From UBA2966 sp965242505 (GTDB lineage Bacteria > Pseudomonadota > Alphaproteobacteria > UBA2966), in the NCBI GenBank assembly GCA_965242505.1, contig OZ251449.1, positions 2,294,001 through 2,358,000 on the forward strand: a stretch of DNA of 64,000 nt, in the 5' to 3' direction. A model generated the notes under the pieces. The model did no database searches, had not been told where the DNA came from, and was given only the letters and a program-made list of their open reading frames with translations. Of this stretch, positions 22,956 through 31,099 are shown in pieces (position 1 is the first letter of the stretch; each line of letters opens with the position of its first letter). Position numbers and translations under genes: made by a program.

Positions 22956-23036
22956 GGGACCCTCCCTGTTCCGAAACCCGTCCGGCGCGGGGCCGGGAAG
23001 GAATTATAGGCGCCCGCCCGCGCCGCGCTAACCCTA

Positions 23037-23987
23037 ATTTCCCCCCCGGCGCGGCGACCCCCACCCCGACCCTCCCCCTGCCAGGGGGAGGGAGAAGATA
23101 GAGAGGGGAGGGGGACGGAGGGGCCATATATGCTCCTCCCCCCTGACAGGGGGGAGGTCGGGAGGGGGGTGGACCGCGGCCCGACGGTGTGCGGATTGTG
23201 CGGATCCGGGTGCGCGGACCGCCTCTTCGCGCTCCTCCCCGGCGGCAACCCCCACCCCGACCCTCCCCCTGCCAGGGAGAGGGAGAAGTAAGGGGAGGCG
23301 GGAGGGTGTGCGAAGTGTGCGGATCCCCTTTTCACGCTCCTCCCCCATAAACACTCCTCCCCCATAACAGGGGGGAGGTCGGGAGGGGGGTGGACCGCGG
23401 CCCGACGGTGTGCGGATTGTGCGGATCCGGATGCGCGGATCGCCTCTTCGCGCTCCTCTCCTCCGGCGCGACCCCCACCCCGACCCTCCCCCTGCCAGGG
23501 GGAGGGAGAAGTAAGGGGAGGCGGGAGGGTGTGCGAAGTGTGCGGATCCCCTTTTCACGCTCCTCCCCCATAAACACTCCTCCCCCATAACAGGGGGAAG
23601 GCCGGGAGGGGGGTGGACCGCGGCCCGACGGTGTGCGGATTGTGCGGATCCGGGTGCGCGAACCGCCTCTTCGCGCTCCTCTCCTCCGGCGCGACCCCCA
23701 CCCCGACCCTCCCCCTGCAAGGGAGAGGGAGAAGAGGGGGGCGGGAGAAGAAGGGGGGCGGAGAGGCCATTGATACTCCTCCCCCATAACAGGGGGGAGG
23801 TCGGGAGGGGGGTGGACCGCGGCCCGACGGTGTGCGGATTGTGCGGATCCGGGTGCGCGAACCGCCTCTTCGCGCTCCTCCCCGGCGGCGACCCCCACCC
23901 CGACCCTCCCCCTGCCAGGGAGAGGGAGCTATTGATACTCCTTCCCCCTGACAGGGGGGAGGTCGGGAGGGGGGTTCGCGGCCTCGG
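23037..23987. repeat. Tandem array of about 220-bp composite repeat units
   Basis: This fills the 1,036-base gap between the racemase operon and ubiA. The segment CCGACGGTGTGCGGATTGTG then CGGATCCGG recurs at 23181, 23402, 23625 and 23824, spacings 221, 223 and 199. Each unit holds an A motif (with the GGTCGGGAGGGGGGTGG shoulder and CCGCGGC), the GTGCGGATTGTGCGGATC module, a B motif and GTGTGCGAAGTGTGCGGATC in some. Units differ slightly (TAACAG or TGACAG loops). No credible coding sequence. Confidence 0.9.
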
Positions 23988-23991
23988 GGCG

Positions 23992-24966
23992 TCAGAACAC
24001 GCCGCCCGCCGCGATCGCCAGAAAGACCGACGCCCCCAGCAGGTGGTTCGACCGGAACTTGTTCAGGCAGTCCTCGGGCGAGGCGACGTCGACGTCGATG
24101 ACCTGCCAGGCGAACTGGGCGGCGGCGAGCGACATGCCGGCGTAGAACCAGACCCCGGCGCCCGCCAGCCATCCGGCGGCCAGGATTCCGGCGGTCGCGG
24201 CGGTGTAGAATACGGCCAGCCAGGGTCTCGTGGCCGATCCCAGCCTGATCGCCAGGGACTTCACGCCGACGAGCAGATCGTCTTCCTTGTCCTGATGCGC
24301 GTAGATCGTGTCATATCCCAGCGTCCAGGCGATGCCCGCGAGGTACAGCGCGACCGGCGCCGGGCCGAGCTCGCCGGTCAGCGCCGCCCACCCCATCAAC
24401 GCGCCCCAGTTGAAGGCGAGGCCCAGCGCCAGCTGGGGGTAGTGGGTCACGCGCTTCATGTGCGGGTAGAGCGCGACGATCGCGAGCGAGGCGGCGCCCA
24501 GCGCGATCGCCAGTCCGTTGAAGGTCGCGAGGACGGCCAGACCGACCAGCGCCATCAGCGTTCCGAACGCGGCGGCCCGCGCGACCGAGATCCGGCCGCT
24601 GGGCAGGGGGCGCAGGGCGGTGCGCTCCACGGCGCCGTCGACGTCGCGGTCGATGACGTCGTTGTACGCGCAGCCGGCCGCCCGCATGGCGACGGCCCCG
24701 ACGTAGAACAGCGCGAGCAACGCCGGATCGGGCCACCCGTTCCCGCCGGCGACCGCGAAGCGCCAGCCGTCGGGGACTTCGCGCGCCGCCAGGGCGACCG
24801 ACCACCAGCAGGGCCACAGCAGCAGCCAGTAGCCGATCGGCCGGTCGAACCGCCCGAGCTCGAGATACGGCTTCAGGGCTCCCGGCGCGAGACGGTCGAC
24901 CCAGTTGCCGGGCCTGGCGTCGGGGACCCGGGCGTCGGAGGGCGGCGCGGCGGCGTTTCGTCCCAT
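23992..24966 (-). CDS. ubiA: 4-hydroxybenzoate polyprenyltransferase
   Basis: This inner-membrane UbiA enzyme attaches the polyprenyl chain to 4-hydroxybenzoate in ubiquinone synthesis. The 324-residue protein has the two Asp-rich motifs: NDVIDRDVDGAVERTALRPL (NDxxDxxxD) in the first half and DTIYAHQDKEDDLLVGVKS in the second. There are about eight to nine membrane segments. LGRFDRPIGYWLLLWPCWWS is the typical start of the domain. An ATG start is used; a TTG 36 bases further upstream with GGGGGAG in front is an alternative. It diverges from rsmE. Confidence 0.93.
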   Translation of the reverse strand: MGRNAAAPPSDARVPDARPGNWVDRLAPGALKPYLELGRFDRPIGYWLLLWPCWWSVALAAREVPDGWRFAVAGGNGWPDPALLALFYVGAVAMRAAGCAYNDVIDRDVDGAVERTALRPLPSGRISVARAAAFGTLMALVGLAVLATFNGLAIALGAASLAIVALYPHMKRVTHYPQLALGLAFNWGALMGWAALTGELGPAPVALYLAGIAWTLGYDTIYAHQDKEDDLLVGVKSLAIRLGSATRPWLAVFYTAATAGILAAGWLAGAGVWFYAGMSLAAAQFAWQVIDVDVASPEDCLNKFRSNHLLGASVFLAIAAGGVF

Positions 24967-25037
24967 CCGTTCAGCACTATCGCGCTTCGGGGTTCCCGGC
25001 AAGACTCCCCCGGCCCCGCTCCCGGAGGAACGACGGA

Positions 25038-25778
25038 GTGAAGGCCGCCCGGGTCCGGCTGTTCGTCGAGGCGCCCCTCTCCGGCGGCGCGACGCTCGAC
25101 CTCGATCCCGCGACCGCCCACCGCGTCGCCGCGGTGATGCGCCTCGGCGTCGGTGACTCCCTGGTCCTCTTCAACGGACGCGACGGGGAGTGGCGGGCCG
25201 CGATCACCGGGGTCGGGCGCCGGAACTGCGCGGTCGTCGCGCGGGACATGCTGCGGCCCCAGGCGGCCGAGGCCGACGTCTGGATCGCCGCCGCGCCGAT
25301 CAAGCGGGCGCGCATGACGGCCCTCGTGGAAAAGGCCACGGAACTCGGCGTCACGCGCGTTCAGCCGGTCGTGACCCGGCGGACCGTCGTTTCGCGCGTC
25401 AACGCCGGCCGGCTCCTGGCCGCCGCCAGAGGGGCCGCCGAACAATGCGGCCGGTTGTCGGTCCCGGCCGTGGGCGCGCCGGCGACGCTGGAGCGGTTTC
25501 TCGGATCGCTGAATCCTTCCCGCAGGCTCCTCTGGTGCGACGAGTCGGGCGGCAGCCCGCCCGTCGCCGCGGCGCTCGACGGACTGGACGGGTCCGGCCC
25601 GCGGGGGCCGTGGGCCGTGCTCATCGGGCCGGAAGGCGGCTTCGACCGCGCCGAACGAACGCTCATCGCCGGTCACGGACGGGTTCTGGGCGTCGACCTG
25701 GGGCCGCGGCTCCTGCGCAGCGAAACGGCGGCCACCGTCGCGCTCGGAATCCTTCAGTCCCGACTGGCCGCGCCGTGA
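25038..25778 (+). CDS. rsmE: 16S rRNA (uracil-1498-N3) methyltransferase
   Basis: The 246-residue SPOUT-fold methyltransferase modifies U1498 of 16S rRNA in the 30S subunit. The N-terminal PUA-like part starts VRLFVEAPL, followed by AAPIKRARMTALVEKATELGV. The C-terminal knot has LIGPEGGFDRAER and LGPRLLRSETAATVAL, the SAM-binding motifs of RsmE. The start is GTG with GGAGG about 10 bases upstream. It is followed after about 100 bases by gshA, an arrangement common in the class. Confidence 0.95.
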   Translation: MKAARVRLFVEAPLSGGATLDLDPATAHRVAAVMRLGVGDSLVLFNGRDGEWRAAITGVGRRNCAVVARDMLRPQAAEADVWIAAAPIKRARMTALVEKATELGVTRVQPVVTRRTVVSRVNAGRLLAAARGAAEQCGRLSVPAVGAPATLERFLGSLNPSRRLLWCDESGGSPPVAAALDGLDGSGPRGPWAVLIGPEGGFDRAERTLIAGHGRVLGVDLGPRLLRSETAATVALGILQSRLAAP

Positions 25779-25879
25779 CGGATGCGGTCGACGCTTGCCG
25801 CGAGAGGACGGGATTGCTAGTTGAGTGCGGGATCCCCATCCTTCCGACCGAATCTTCCGACCCATTGGAGGAACTCGAT

Positions 25880-27238
25880 TTGGCAGGTCCGCGCGCCGAG
25901 TCGCCGCCGATAAACGATCGGGCCGACCTCGTCTCCTATTTCGAGCGCGGCTGCAAGCCGCCCGTCGAGTGGCGAATCGGGACCGAGCACGAGAAGTTCG
26001 CCTACCGCCGCGGCGATCTGCGCCCCCTGCCGTTCGAGGGCGACGTCGGCATCCGCGCCATCCTGGAGCGCCTGCGGCGGTTCGGCTGGGCTCCGGTGTT
26101 CGAAGACGGGAACGTCATCGCGCTGACCATGGACGGCCAGGCGGTGACGCTCGAGCCGAGCGGCGCCGTCGAGCTCTCGGGCGCGCCCCTCGTGGACCTC
26201 CACCAGACCTGCCACGAAGTGAACGCGCACCTGGCCCAGGTGAAGGAGGTCGGCGCCGGGCTGGACGTGGGATTTCTCGGTCTCGGATACCACCCGAAAT
26301 GGAAACACGAGGACATGCCCCTGATGCCGAAGGGACGGTACGGCATCATGCGCCGGTACATGCCGACCCGCGGCGCGCTCGGGCTCGACATGATGTTCCG
26401 CACCTGCACGGTTCAGGTGAACCTCGACTACGCGTCCGAAGCCGACATGGTGAAGAAGATGCGGGTCGCGCTGAGGTTGCAGCCCATCGCCACCGCGCTG
26501 TTCGCCAACTCCCCGTTCAAGGAGGGAGCGCCCAGCGGCTACCTGAGCTATCGGGGCCACGTGTGGACGGAGACCGACCCCGACCGCACGGGGTTCCTGC
26601 CGTTCGTCTTCGAGGACGGCATGGGGTTCGAGCGCTATACGGACTACGCGCTGGACGTCCCGATGTACTTCGTCCATCGGGACCGCTACGTCGACGTCGC
26701 CGGCCGATCGTTCCGCGACTTCCTCGCCGGAAGGCTGGAAGAGCTCCCCGGGGAACGCCCCACGCTGCAAGACTGGGCGGATCACGTGTCGACGGCGTTT
26801 CCCGAGGTCCGGCTGAAGAGCTTCCTGGAGCTGCGGGGGGCGGACGGCGGCCCGTGGAGCCGGCTGTGCGCGCTGCCCGCGCTCTGGGTCGGCCTGCTCT
26901 ACGAGGTTTCGGCCCTGGACGCGGCGTTCGAGCTGTGCAAGGACTGGAGCCACGAGGAGACGGCGTCGCTCCACGCGGACGTCACGCGGCGGGCGCTGAA
27001 GGCCGAGTTCCGCGGCCGGCGCGTAAGGGACATCGCGCTCGAGGTGATCGAGATCGCCAGCCGGGGCCTCCGCCGGCGGGGCGTCCGCGACAGCATGGGG
27101 GACAACGAGGACCACTTCCTGAACCCTCTTCGCAAGATCGCGGAGTCCGGAGTCACCCCGGCCGAGGAGATGCTCGAAGCCTTCGAGACGCGCTGGGGCC
27201 GGAGCGTCGACCCCGCCTTCGAAGAGTACGCCTACTAG
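25880..27238 (+). CDS. gshA: Glutamate-cysteine ligase
   Basis: This enzyme makes gamma-glutamylcysteine, the first step of glutathione synthesis. The 452-residue protein is of the plant/alphaproteobacterial type. Blocks include EWRIGTEHEKFAYRRGDL, ALTMDGQAVTLEPSGAVELS, FLGLGYHPKWKHEDMPLMPK, RTCTVQVNLDYASEADMVKK and DWSHEETASLHADV. No in-frame ATG fits; a TTG with GGAGG 7 bases before it gives MAGPRAES, the natural length. A longer frame upstream would run into rsmE and is rejected. Followed 29 bases later by a methyltransferase gene. Confidence 0.93.
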   Translation: MAGPRAESPPINDRADLVSYFERGCKPPVEWRIGTEHEKFAYRRGDLRPLPFEGDVGIRAILERLRRFGWAPVFEDGNVIALTMDGQAVTLEPSGAVELSGAPLVDLHQTCHEVNAHLAQVKEVGAGLDVGFLGLGYHPKWKHEDMPLMPKGRYGIMRRYMPTRGALGLDMMFRTCTVQVNLDYASEADMVKKMRVALRLQPIATALFANSPFKEGAPSGYLSYRGHVWTETDPDRTGFLPFVFEDGMGFERYTDYALDVPMYFVHRDRYVDVAGRSFRDFLAGRLEELPGERPTLQDWADHVSTAFPEVRLKSFLELRGADGGPWSRLCALPALWVGLLYEVSALDAAFELCKDWSHEETASLHADVTRRALKAEFRGRRVRDIALEVIEIASRGLRRRGVRDSMGDNEDHFLNPLRKIAESGVTPAEEMLEAFETRWGRSVDPAFEEYAY

Positions 27239-27267
27239 CCGGCGCGGAACGGAGGAGGAGGAGCCCC

Positions 27268-28050
27268 ATGGCGCCGTCACGGCCCGACATGATCCGGCAT
27301 TTCACCGAGGTGTCCTCGGTCTACCGGTCCGTCCGCACGACCGACCAGGAACCGGTGGAACGGATCGCGCGGGAGCTCGACGGCTTGGCCCTGCCGCGCG
27401 GCGCCGACATCGGCTGCGGCGCCGGACGCTATCCCCTCCTGATGTTCGACGTGATCCCGAATCTCTTCCTGACGTGCGTCGACGCCAACCCCGCGATGCT
27501 GGAGCAGACCGGCGGGCTGCTCCAGGCCAGCGGGGTCGACGGGTTCGAGACGCGGCGGTCGGCCGCCGAGGACCTCGAACTCGAGCCCGGCCGTTACGAC
27601 TTCGTGTCCTCCTTCAACGCGGTGCATCATTTCGACTTCCCGGACTTCCTCCGGAGATCGCGGGACGGGCTGGCGGAAGACGGACGGCTGTTCGTCTACA
27701 CGCGGCTGCCCGAACACAACGCGCGCAGCATCTGGGGCCGGTTCTTCCCCGGGTTCACCGAGAAGGAGACGCGTCTGCTGACGCTCGGCAGCCTCTACGC
27801 GGGGATCGACGACACCCCCGGGCTCCGGTTCGCCGGCGCGACGTGCCTGAGGTATCGCCGAACGGCGCGCATCGACCGTCTCGTCGAGCAGGCCAGAAAC
27901 CGGCACTATTCGACGTTCTCCCTTTACGAACCGGACGCGTTCGAAGAGGCGCTGGCCGCCTTCCGGGCGGCCGTCGAACGCCGCTTTGCCGACACCGTCG
28001 AATGGTACGACGAAAACATACTCGTCCACGCCGCGCGCGCCGACGACTGA
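27268..28050 (+). CDS. Class I SAM-dependent methyltransferase
   Basis: The 260-residue protein has a Methyltransf_11/25-like Rossmann fold: motif I is GADIGCGAGRYPLL (about residues 46-60), then CVDANPAML, the RSAAEDL block and DFVSSFNAVHHF (motif IV). The substrate is unknown. The ATG has GGAGGAGGAG upstream. It may be co-transcribed with gshA, 29 bases upstream. Similar genes downstream of gshA occur, but I cannot give a function. Followed by a composite repeat. Confidence 0.82.
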   Translation: MAPSRPDMIRHFTEVSSVYRSVRTTDQEPVERIARELDGLALPRGADIGCGAGRYPLLMFDVIPNLFLTCVDANPAMLEQTGGLLQASGVDGFETRRSAAEDLELEPGRYDFVSSFNAVHHFDFPDFLRRSRDGLAEDGRLFVYTRLPEHNARSIWGRFFPGFTEKETRLLTLGSLYAGIDDTPGLRFAGATCLRYRRTARIDRLVEQARNRHYSTFSLYEPDAFEEALAAFRAAVERRFADTVEWYDENILVHAARADD

Positions 28051-28097
28051 TCCGGGCCTGCGCGGCCGGCAAGCGCGCCGCCACCGGTCATCTCCTC

Positions 28098-28250
28098 CCG
28101 ATCTCCCCCTGGCGCGACCCCCACCCCGACCCTCCCCCTGCAAGGGGGAGGGAGAAGAAGGGGAACGGAGAGGCCATTCATACTCCTCCTCCCTGAACAG
28201 GGGGGAGGTCGGGAGGGGGGTGGATCGCGGTCCCGCAACGCCGCGTAATC
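28098..28250. repeat. Composite repeat
   Basis: A B motif (CCCTCCCCCTGCAAGGGGGA) is followed by an A motif whose palindrome is degraded (CTCCTCCCTGAACAGGGGGG), and then GGTCGGGAGGGGGGTGGATC and GCGGTCCCGCAACGCCGCG. It fills the convergent gap between the methyltransferase gene and tldD. Confidence 0.82.
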
Positions 28251-28258
28251 GATGCGGG

Positions 28259-29695
28259 TCAGGCGGCCTCCGTGCCGCCGACCGTCAGGCCGTCCACCAG
28301 GAGCGTCGGCTGGCCCACGCCGACAGGCACGCCCTGGCCGTTCTTGCCGCATACCCCGACGCCCGGATCCAGCTCCATGTCGTTGCCGACGGCCGACACC
28401 CTGGTGAGCGCGTCGGGTCCATGGCCGATCAACGTCGCCCCCTTGACCGGGGCGCCGACCTGGCCCCCCTCGATGCGATAGGCCTCGGTGCACGTGAACA
28501 CGAACTTGCCGCTCGTGATGTCGACCTGGCCGCCGCCGAAGGCGACCGCGTACAGCCCCCGGTCGACCGAGGCCAGGATCTCGCCCGGGTCGCGGTCGCC
28601 GCCGAGCATGAACGTGTTGGTCATCCGGGGCATCGGCGAATGGGCGAAATCCTGCCGGCGGCCGTTTCCGGTCGGGCGCATCCCCATGAGGCGGGCGTTG
28701 AGCCTGTCCTGTAGATAGCCCTTGAGAATGCCGTCCTCGATCAGGACCGTCGCTTCCGTCGGCGTTCCCTCGTCGTCGACCGTCAGCGATCCGCGCCGCT
28801 CCGCGATGGACCCGTCGTCGATCACGGTGACCCCCGGCGAGGCGACCCGTTCGCCGAGCAGGCCGGAGAAAGCGCTGGTCTTCTTGCGGTTGAAGTCGCC
28901 CTCCAGGCCGTGCCCGATGGCTTCGTGCAGCAGGATGCCCGGCCAGCCCGGTCCGAGGACCACCGGCATCTCGCCGGCCGGCGCCGGGACCGATTCCAGA
29001 TTGACGAGCGCCTGGCGCAGCGCTTCGTCGGCGGCGCCGCGCCATGCGTCGGGATCGACGTAGCGATCGTAAAGGGCCCGCCCGCCCATCCCGTGGGACC
29101 CGGACTCCTGGCGGTCCCCTTCGCCCACGACCGTCGAGACGCTGAGCCGGACGAGCGGCCGCACGTCTCCGGCCCCGAGTCCGCCGGCCCTGACGATCTG
29201 CACGGCCTGCCACGAGGCGGACAGCGAGCAGGATACCTGCCGGACGCGGACGTCCCTGTTCCGAAGGTAGCCGTCGATGTCCGACAGGAGCCTGACCTTG
29301 GTCTCGAAATCGACGGCTGCCAGGGGGCTGTCCTCGACGTAGAGGCGCCGGTTGGTGCCGCCCGGAGCCTCCGCGTGGGATCCCCGATGGCCGGCGCGCA
29401 CCGCGGCGGCCGCCGCCGCGGCGCGTTTCAGGGCGTCCTCTCCGAGTTCCGAGGCATGCGCGTAGCCGGTCGATTCGTCCGCGACCACCCGCAGGCCGAA
29501 TCCCCGACTGGTGTCGAAGCTCGCGGCCTTCAGTCTGCCGTCGTCCCAGTTGAAGCTTTCGGACTGGCGGTATTCCAGAAAGAGCTCGCCGTCGTCCGCG
29601 CCCGTCAGGGCATCGTCGACGATGCCCTGGACCCGGTTCCTGTCGAGACCCGCGCGATCGAAAAACAGGCGTTCCGCGTGGACGTGTTCGGTCAT
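28259..29695 (-). CDS. tldD: Metalloprotease TldD
   Basis: The 478-residue TldD subunit works with TldE (PmbA) as a heterodimeric zinc protease that trims unfolded peptides and modified peptide precursors. The zinc motif HEAIGHGLEGD (HExxxH, around residue 249) and GLRVVADESTGYAHAS, GVGVCGKNGQGVPVGVGQ and KKTSAFSGLLGE are characteristic. The ATG has CCGGAGC just before it. The divergent oxidase operon begins 530 bases away; tldD beside ctaC is common in alphaproteobacteria. TldE is not in this window. Confidence 0.95.
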   Translation of the reverse strand: MTEHVHAERLFFDRAGLDRNRVQGIVDDALTGADDGELFLEYRQSESFNWDDGRLKAASFDTSRGFGLRVVADESTGYAHASELGEDALKRAAAAAAAVRAGHRGSHAEAPGGTNRRLYVEDSPLAAVDFETKVRLLSDIDGYLRNRDVRVRQVSCSLSASWQAVQIVRAGGLGAGDVRPLVRLSVSTVVGEGDRQESGSHGMGGRALYDRYVDPDAWRGAADEALRQALVNLESVPAPAGEMPVVLGPGWPGILLHEAIGHGLEGDFNRKKTSAFSGLLGERVASPGVTVIDDGSIAERRGSLTVDDEGTPTEATVLIEDGILKGYLQDRLNARLMGMRPTGNGRRQDFAHSPMPRMTNTFMLGGDRDPGEILASVDRGLYAVAFGGGQVDITSGKFVFTCTEAYRIEGGQVGAPVKGATLIGHGPDALTRVSAVGNDMELDPGVGVCGKNGQGVPVGVGQPTLLVDGLTVGGTEAA

Positions 29696-29844
29696 GCTCC
29701 GGTATCCCGTGTCCTGTCGACGGCCCCGGCGCCCGGAGTGGCGCCGCCGGTTCTCCGCCGGATACCCGGAAACATAGTGCGGCCGCGGCGCGATTCAAAC
29801 CTCCTGGGCCGCTTCCCGAGCTTCCTTCCGGGACGCTGGCCCGC

Positions 29845-29998
29845 ATTTCTCGTATCCCCCCTGGCGCGACCCCCACCCCGACCCTCCCCCTGCAAGGGGG
29901 AGGGAGAACGTAATGGGGGAGGTCGGGAGAGGGGTGGACCGAGGTCCCGCAACGCCGCAATCCTCGATCCCTGCCGGCGCGAGAAATGCGGGCCAGGC
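29845..29998. repeat. Composite repeat with both termini
   Basis: The left end is cgcatttctcgtatcccccc-like, followed by a B motif (CCCTCCCCCTGCAAGGGGGA), a short A shoulder (GGGGGAGGTCGGGAGAGGGG), GAGGTCCCGCAACGCCGC and the right end gcgcgagaaatgcggg. The ends are inverted repeats. The A palindrome itself has been lost. It lies between tldD and ctaC; the remaining 228 bases before ctaC hold a candidate promoter only. Confidence 0.8.
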
Positions 29999-30016
29999 CG
30001 CGCCGGTTTCGCGGTC

Positions 30017-30046
30017 TTGTCGCGGGCGTTCTCCCTGGTGTACTCT
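30017..30046 (+). promoter_or_regulatory. Candidate promoter of the cytochrome oxidase operon
   Basis: TTGTCG and TACTCT with an 18-base spacer lie about 180 bases upstream of the ctaC ATG. It is the best hexamer pair I could find there, but only moderate. Confidence 0.35.
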
Positions 30047-30226
30047 CCGGGCCGATTCGCGGGCTGGCGAGCGCGTCGCGGGGGCGGCTGGAAACCATAC
30101 GCCCGAGCCTGTATATCCGCGCCGCTCGCGCCTGCGGTTGCCCCCGGGTCCGGGCGGCCCGCCGTCCGTTCGGCCCTGCGGCCGGATCGGCGCCCGGGCG
30201 CCCGCAACGAGGAGACGGGATTCGCG

Positions 30227-31099
30227 ATGAGACTCTCCAGGTGGTTATCGGCGGTGGGGGCGTCGGCTGCGGCCATGCCGAGCGGCGGGCCCGCTCTCGC
30301 GGCGCAGCCGACCCCTTGGCAGATGGGATTCCAGCCGGCGGCGTCGCCGATCATGGAGCGCATCGACGCGTTTCACGATTTCCTGCTGATCGTCATCGTC
30401 CTGATCAGCGTCTTCGTGCTGGCCCTGATGATCTACGTCTTCGTCAAGTTCAACGCCAGGGCCAACCCCGCGCCGAGCAGGACGACACACAACACGACCA
30501 TCGAGGTCCTGTGGACGGTGATCCCGATCGTCATCCTGGTGGTGATCGCGGTCCCTTCCTTCAAGCTGATGTACTACTCCGACCGCGCCGTGGACGCGGA
30601 CATGACCCTCAAGGTCGCGGGCAATCAGTTCTACTGGACCTACGAATACCCCGATCACGACGATCTGACCTTCGACGCCGTCATGGTGGACGACGCCGAT
30701 CTCGAGGCCGGCGATCTCCGGCTGCTGACGACGGACAACGCGGTGGTCCTGCCGGTCGACACCACGATCCGCCTGCTGCTCACCGCCAACGACGTCATCC
30801 ACGCGTGGGCCGTGCCCGCGTTCGGGGTGAAGATGGACGCCGTTCCGGGACGCCTCAATGAAACCTGGTTCCGCATCGACAGGGAAGGCGCGTACTACGG
30901 ACAGTGCTCGGAGCTGTGCGGGGCCAACCACGGGTTCATGCCGATCATGGTGAAGGCGGTGTCGAAGGACGCGTTCGCGGCATGGGTCGACGAGGCGAAG
31001 GAGGAGTTCGCCGGGAACGCGCGTCCCGGTCCCGCCCGGGTGGCCAGCGCCGTCGCGCGCCGGGCGGCTCAGGTTCCAGGAAGGAGTGTCCAGAGATGA
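30227..31099 (+). CDS. ctaC: Cytochrome c oxidase subunit II
   Basis: This 290-residue subunit of an aa3-type oxidase carries the CuA centre that takes electrons from cytochrome c. It has an N-terminal signal peptide, two membrane segments (LLIVIVLISVFVLALMIYVF and VLWTVIPIVILVVIAVPSF), then the periplasmic cupredoxin domain: NQFYWTYEYPDHD, VIHAWAVPAFGVKMDAVPG and the CuA loop CSELCGANHGFM. The Ala/Arg-rich tail after FAGN is longer than usual. GGAG lies about 12 bases before ATG. The stop overlaps ctaD (ATGA). Confidence 0.95.
   Translation: MRLSRWLSAVGASAAAMPSGGPALAAQPTPWQMGFQPAASPIMERIDAFHDFLLIVIVLISVFVLALMIYVFVKFNARANPAPSRTTHNTTIEVLWTVIPIVILVVIAVPSFKLMYYSDRAVDADMTLKVAGNQFYWTYEYPDHDDLTFDAVMVDDADLEAGDLRLLTTDNAVVLPVDTTIRLLLTANDVIHAWAVPAFGVKMDAVPGRLNETWFRIDREGAYYGQCSELCGANHGFMPIMVKAVSKDAFAAWVDEAKEEFAGNARPGPARVASAVARRAAQVPGRSVQR

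Noticed and set aside
23037..23987. Array of direct repeats that could suggest CRISPR or an origin
   Set aside because: Units of about 220 bases made from the dispersed palindromes, no short repeat-spacer pattern, no DnaA boxes or cas genes seen.
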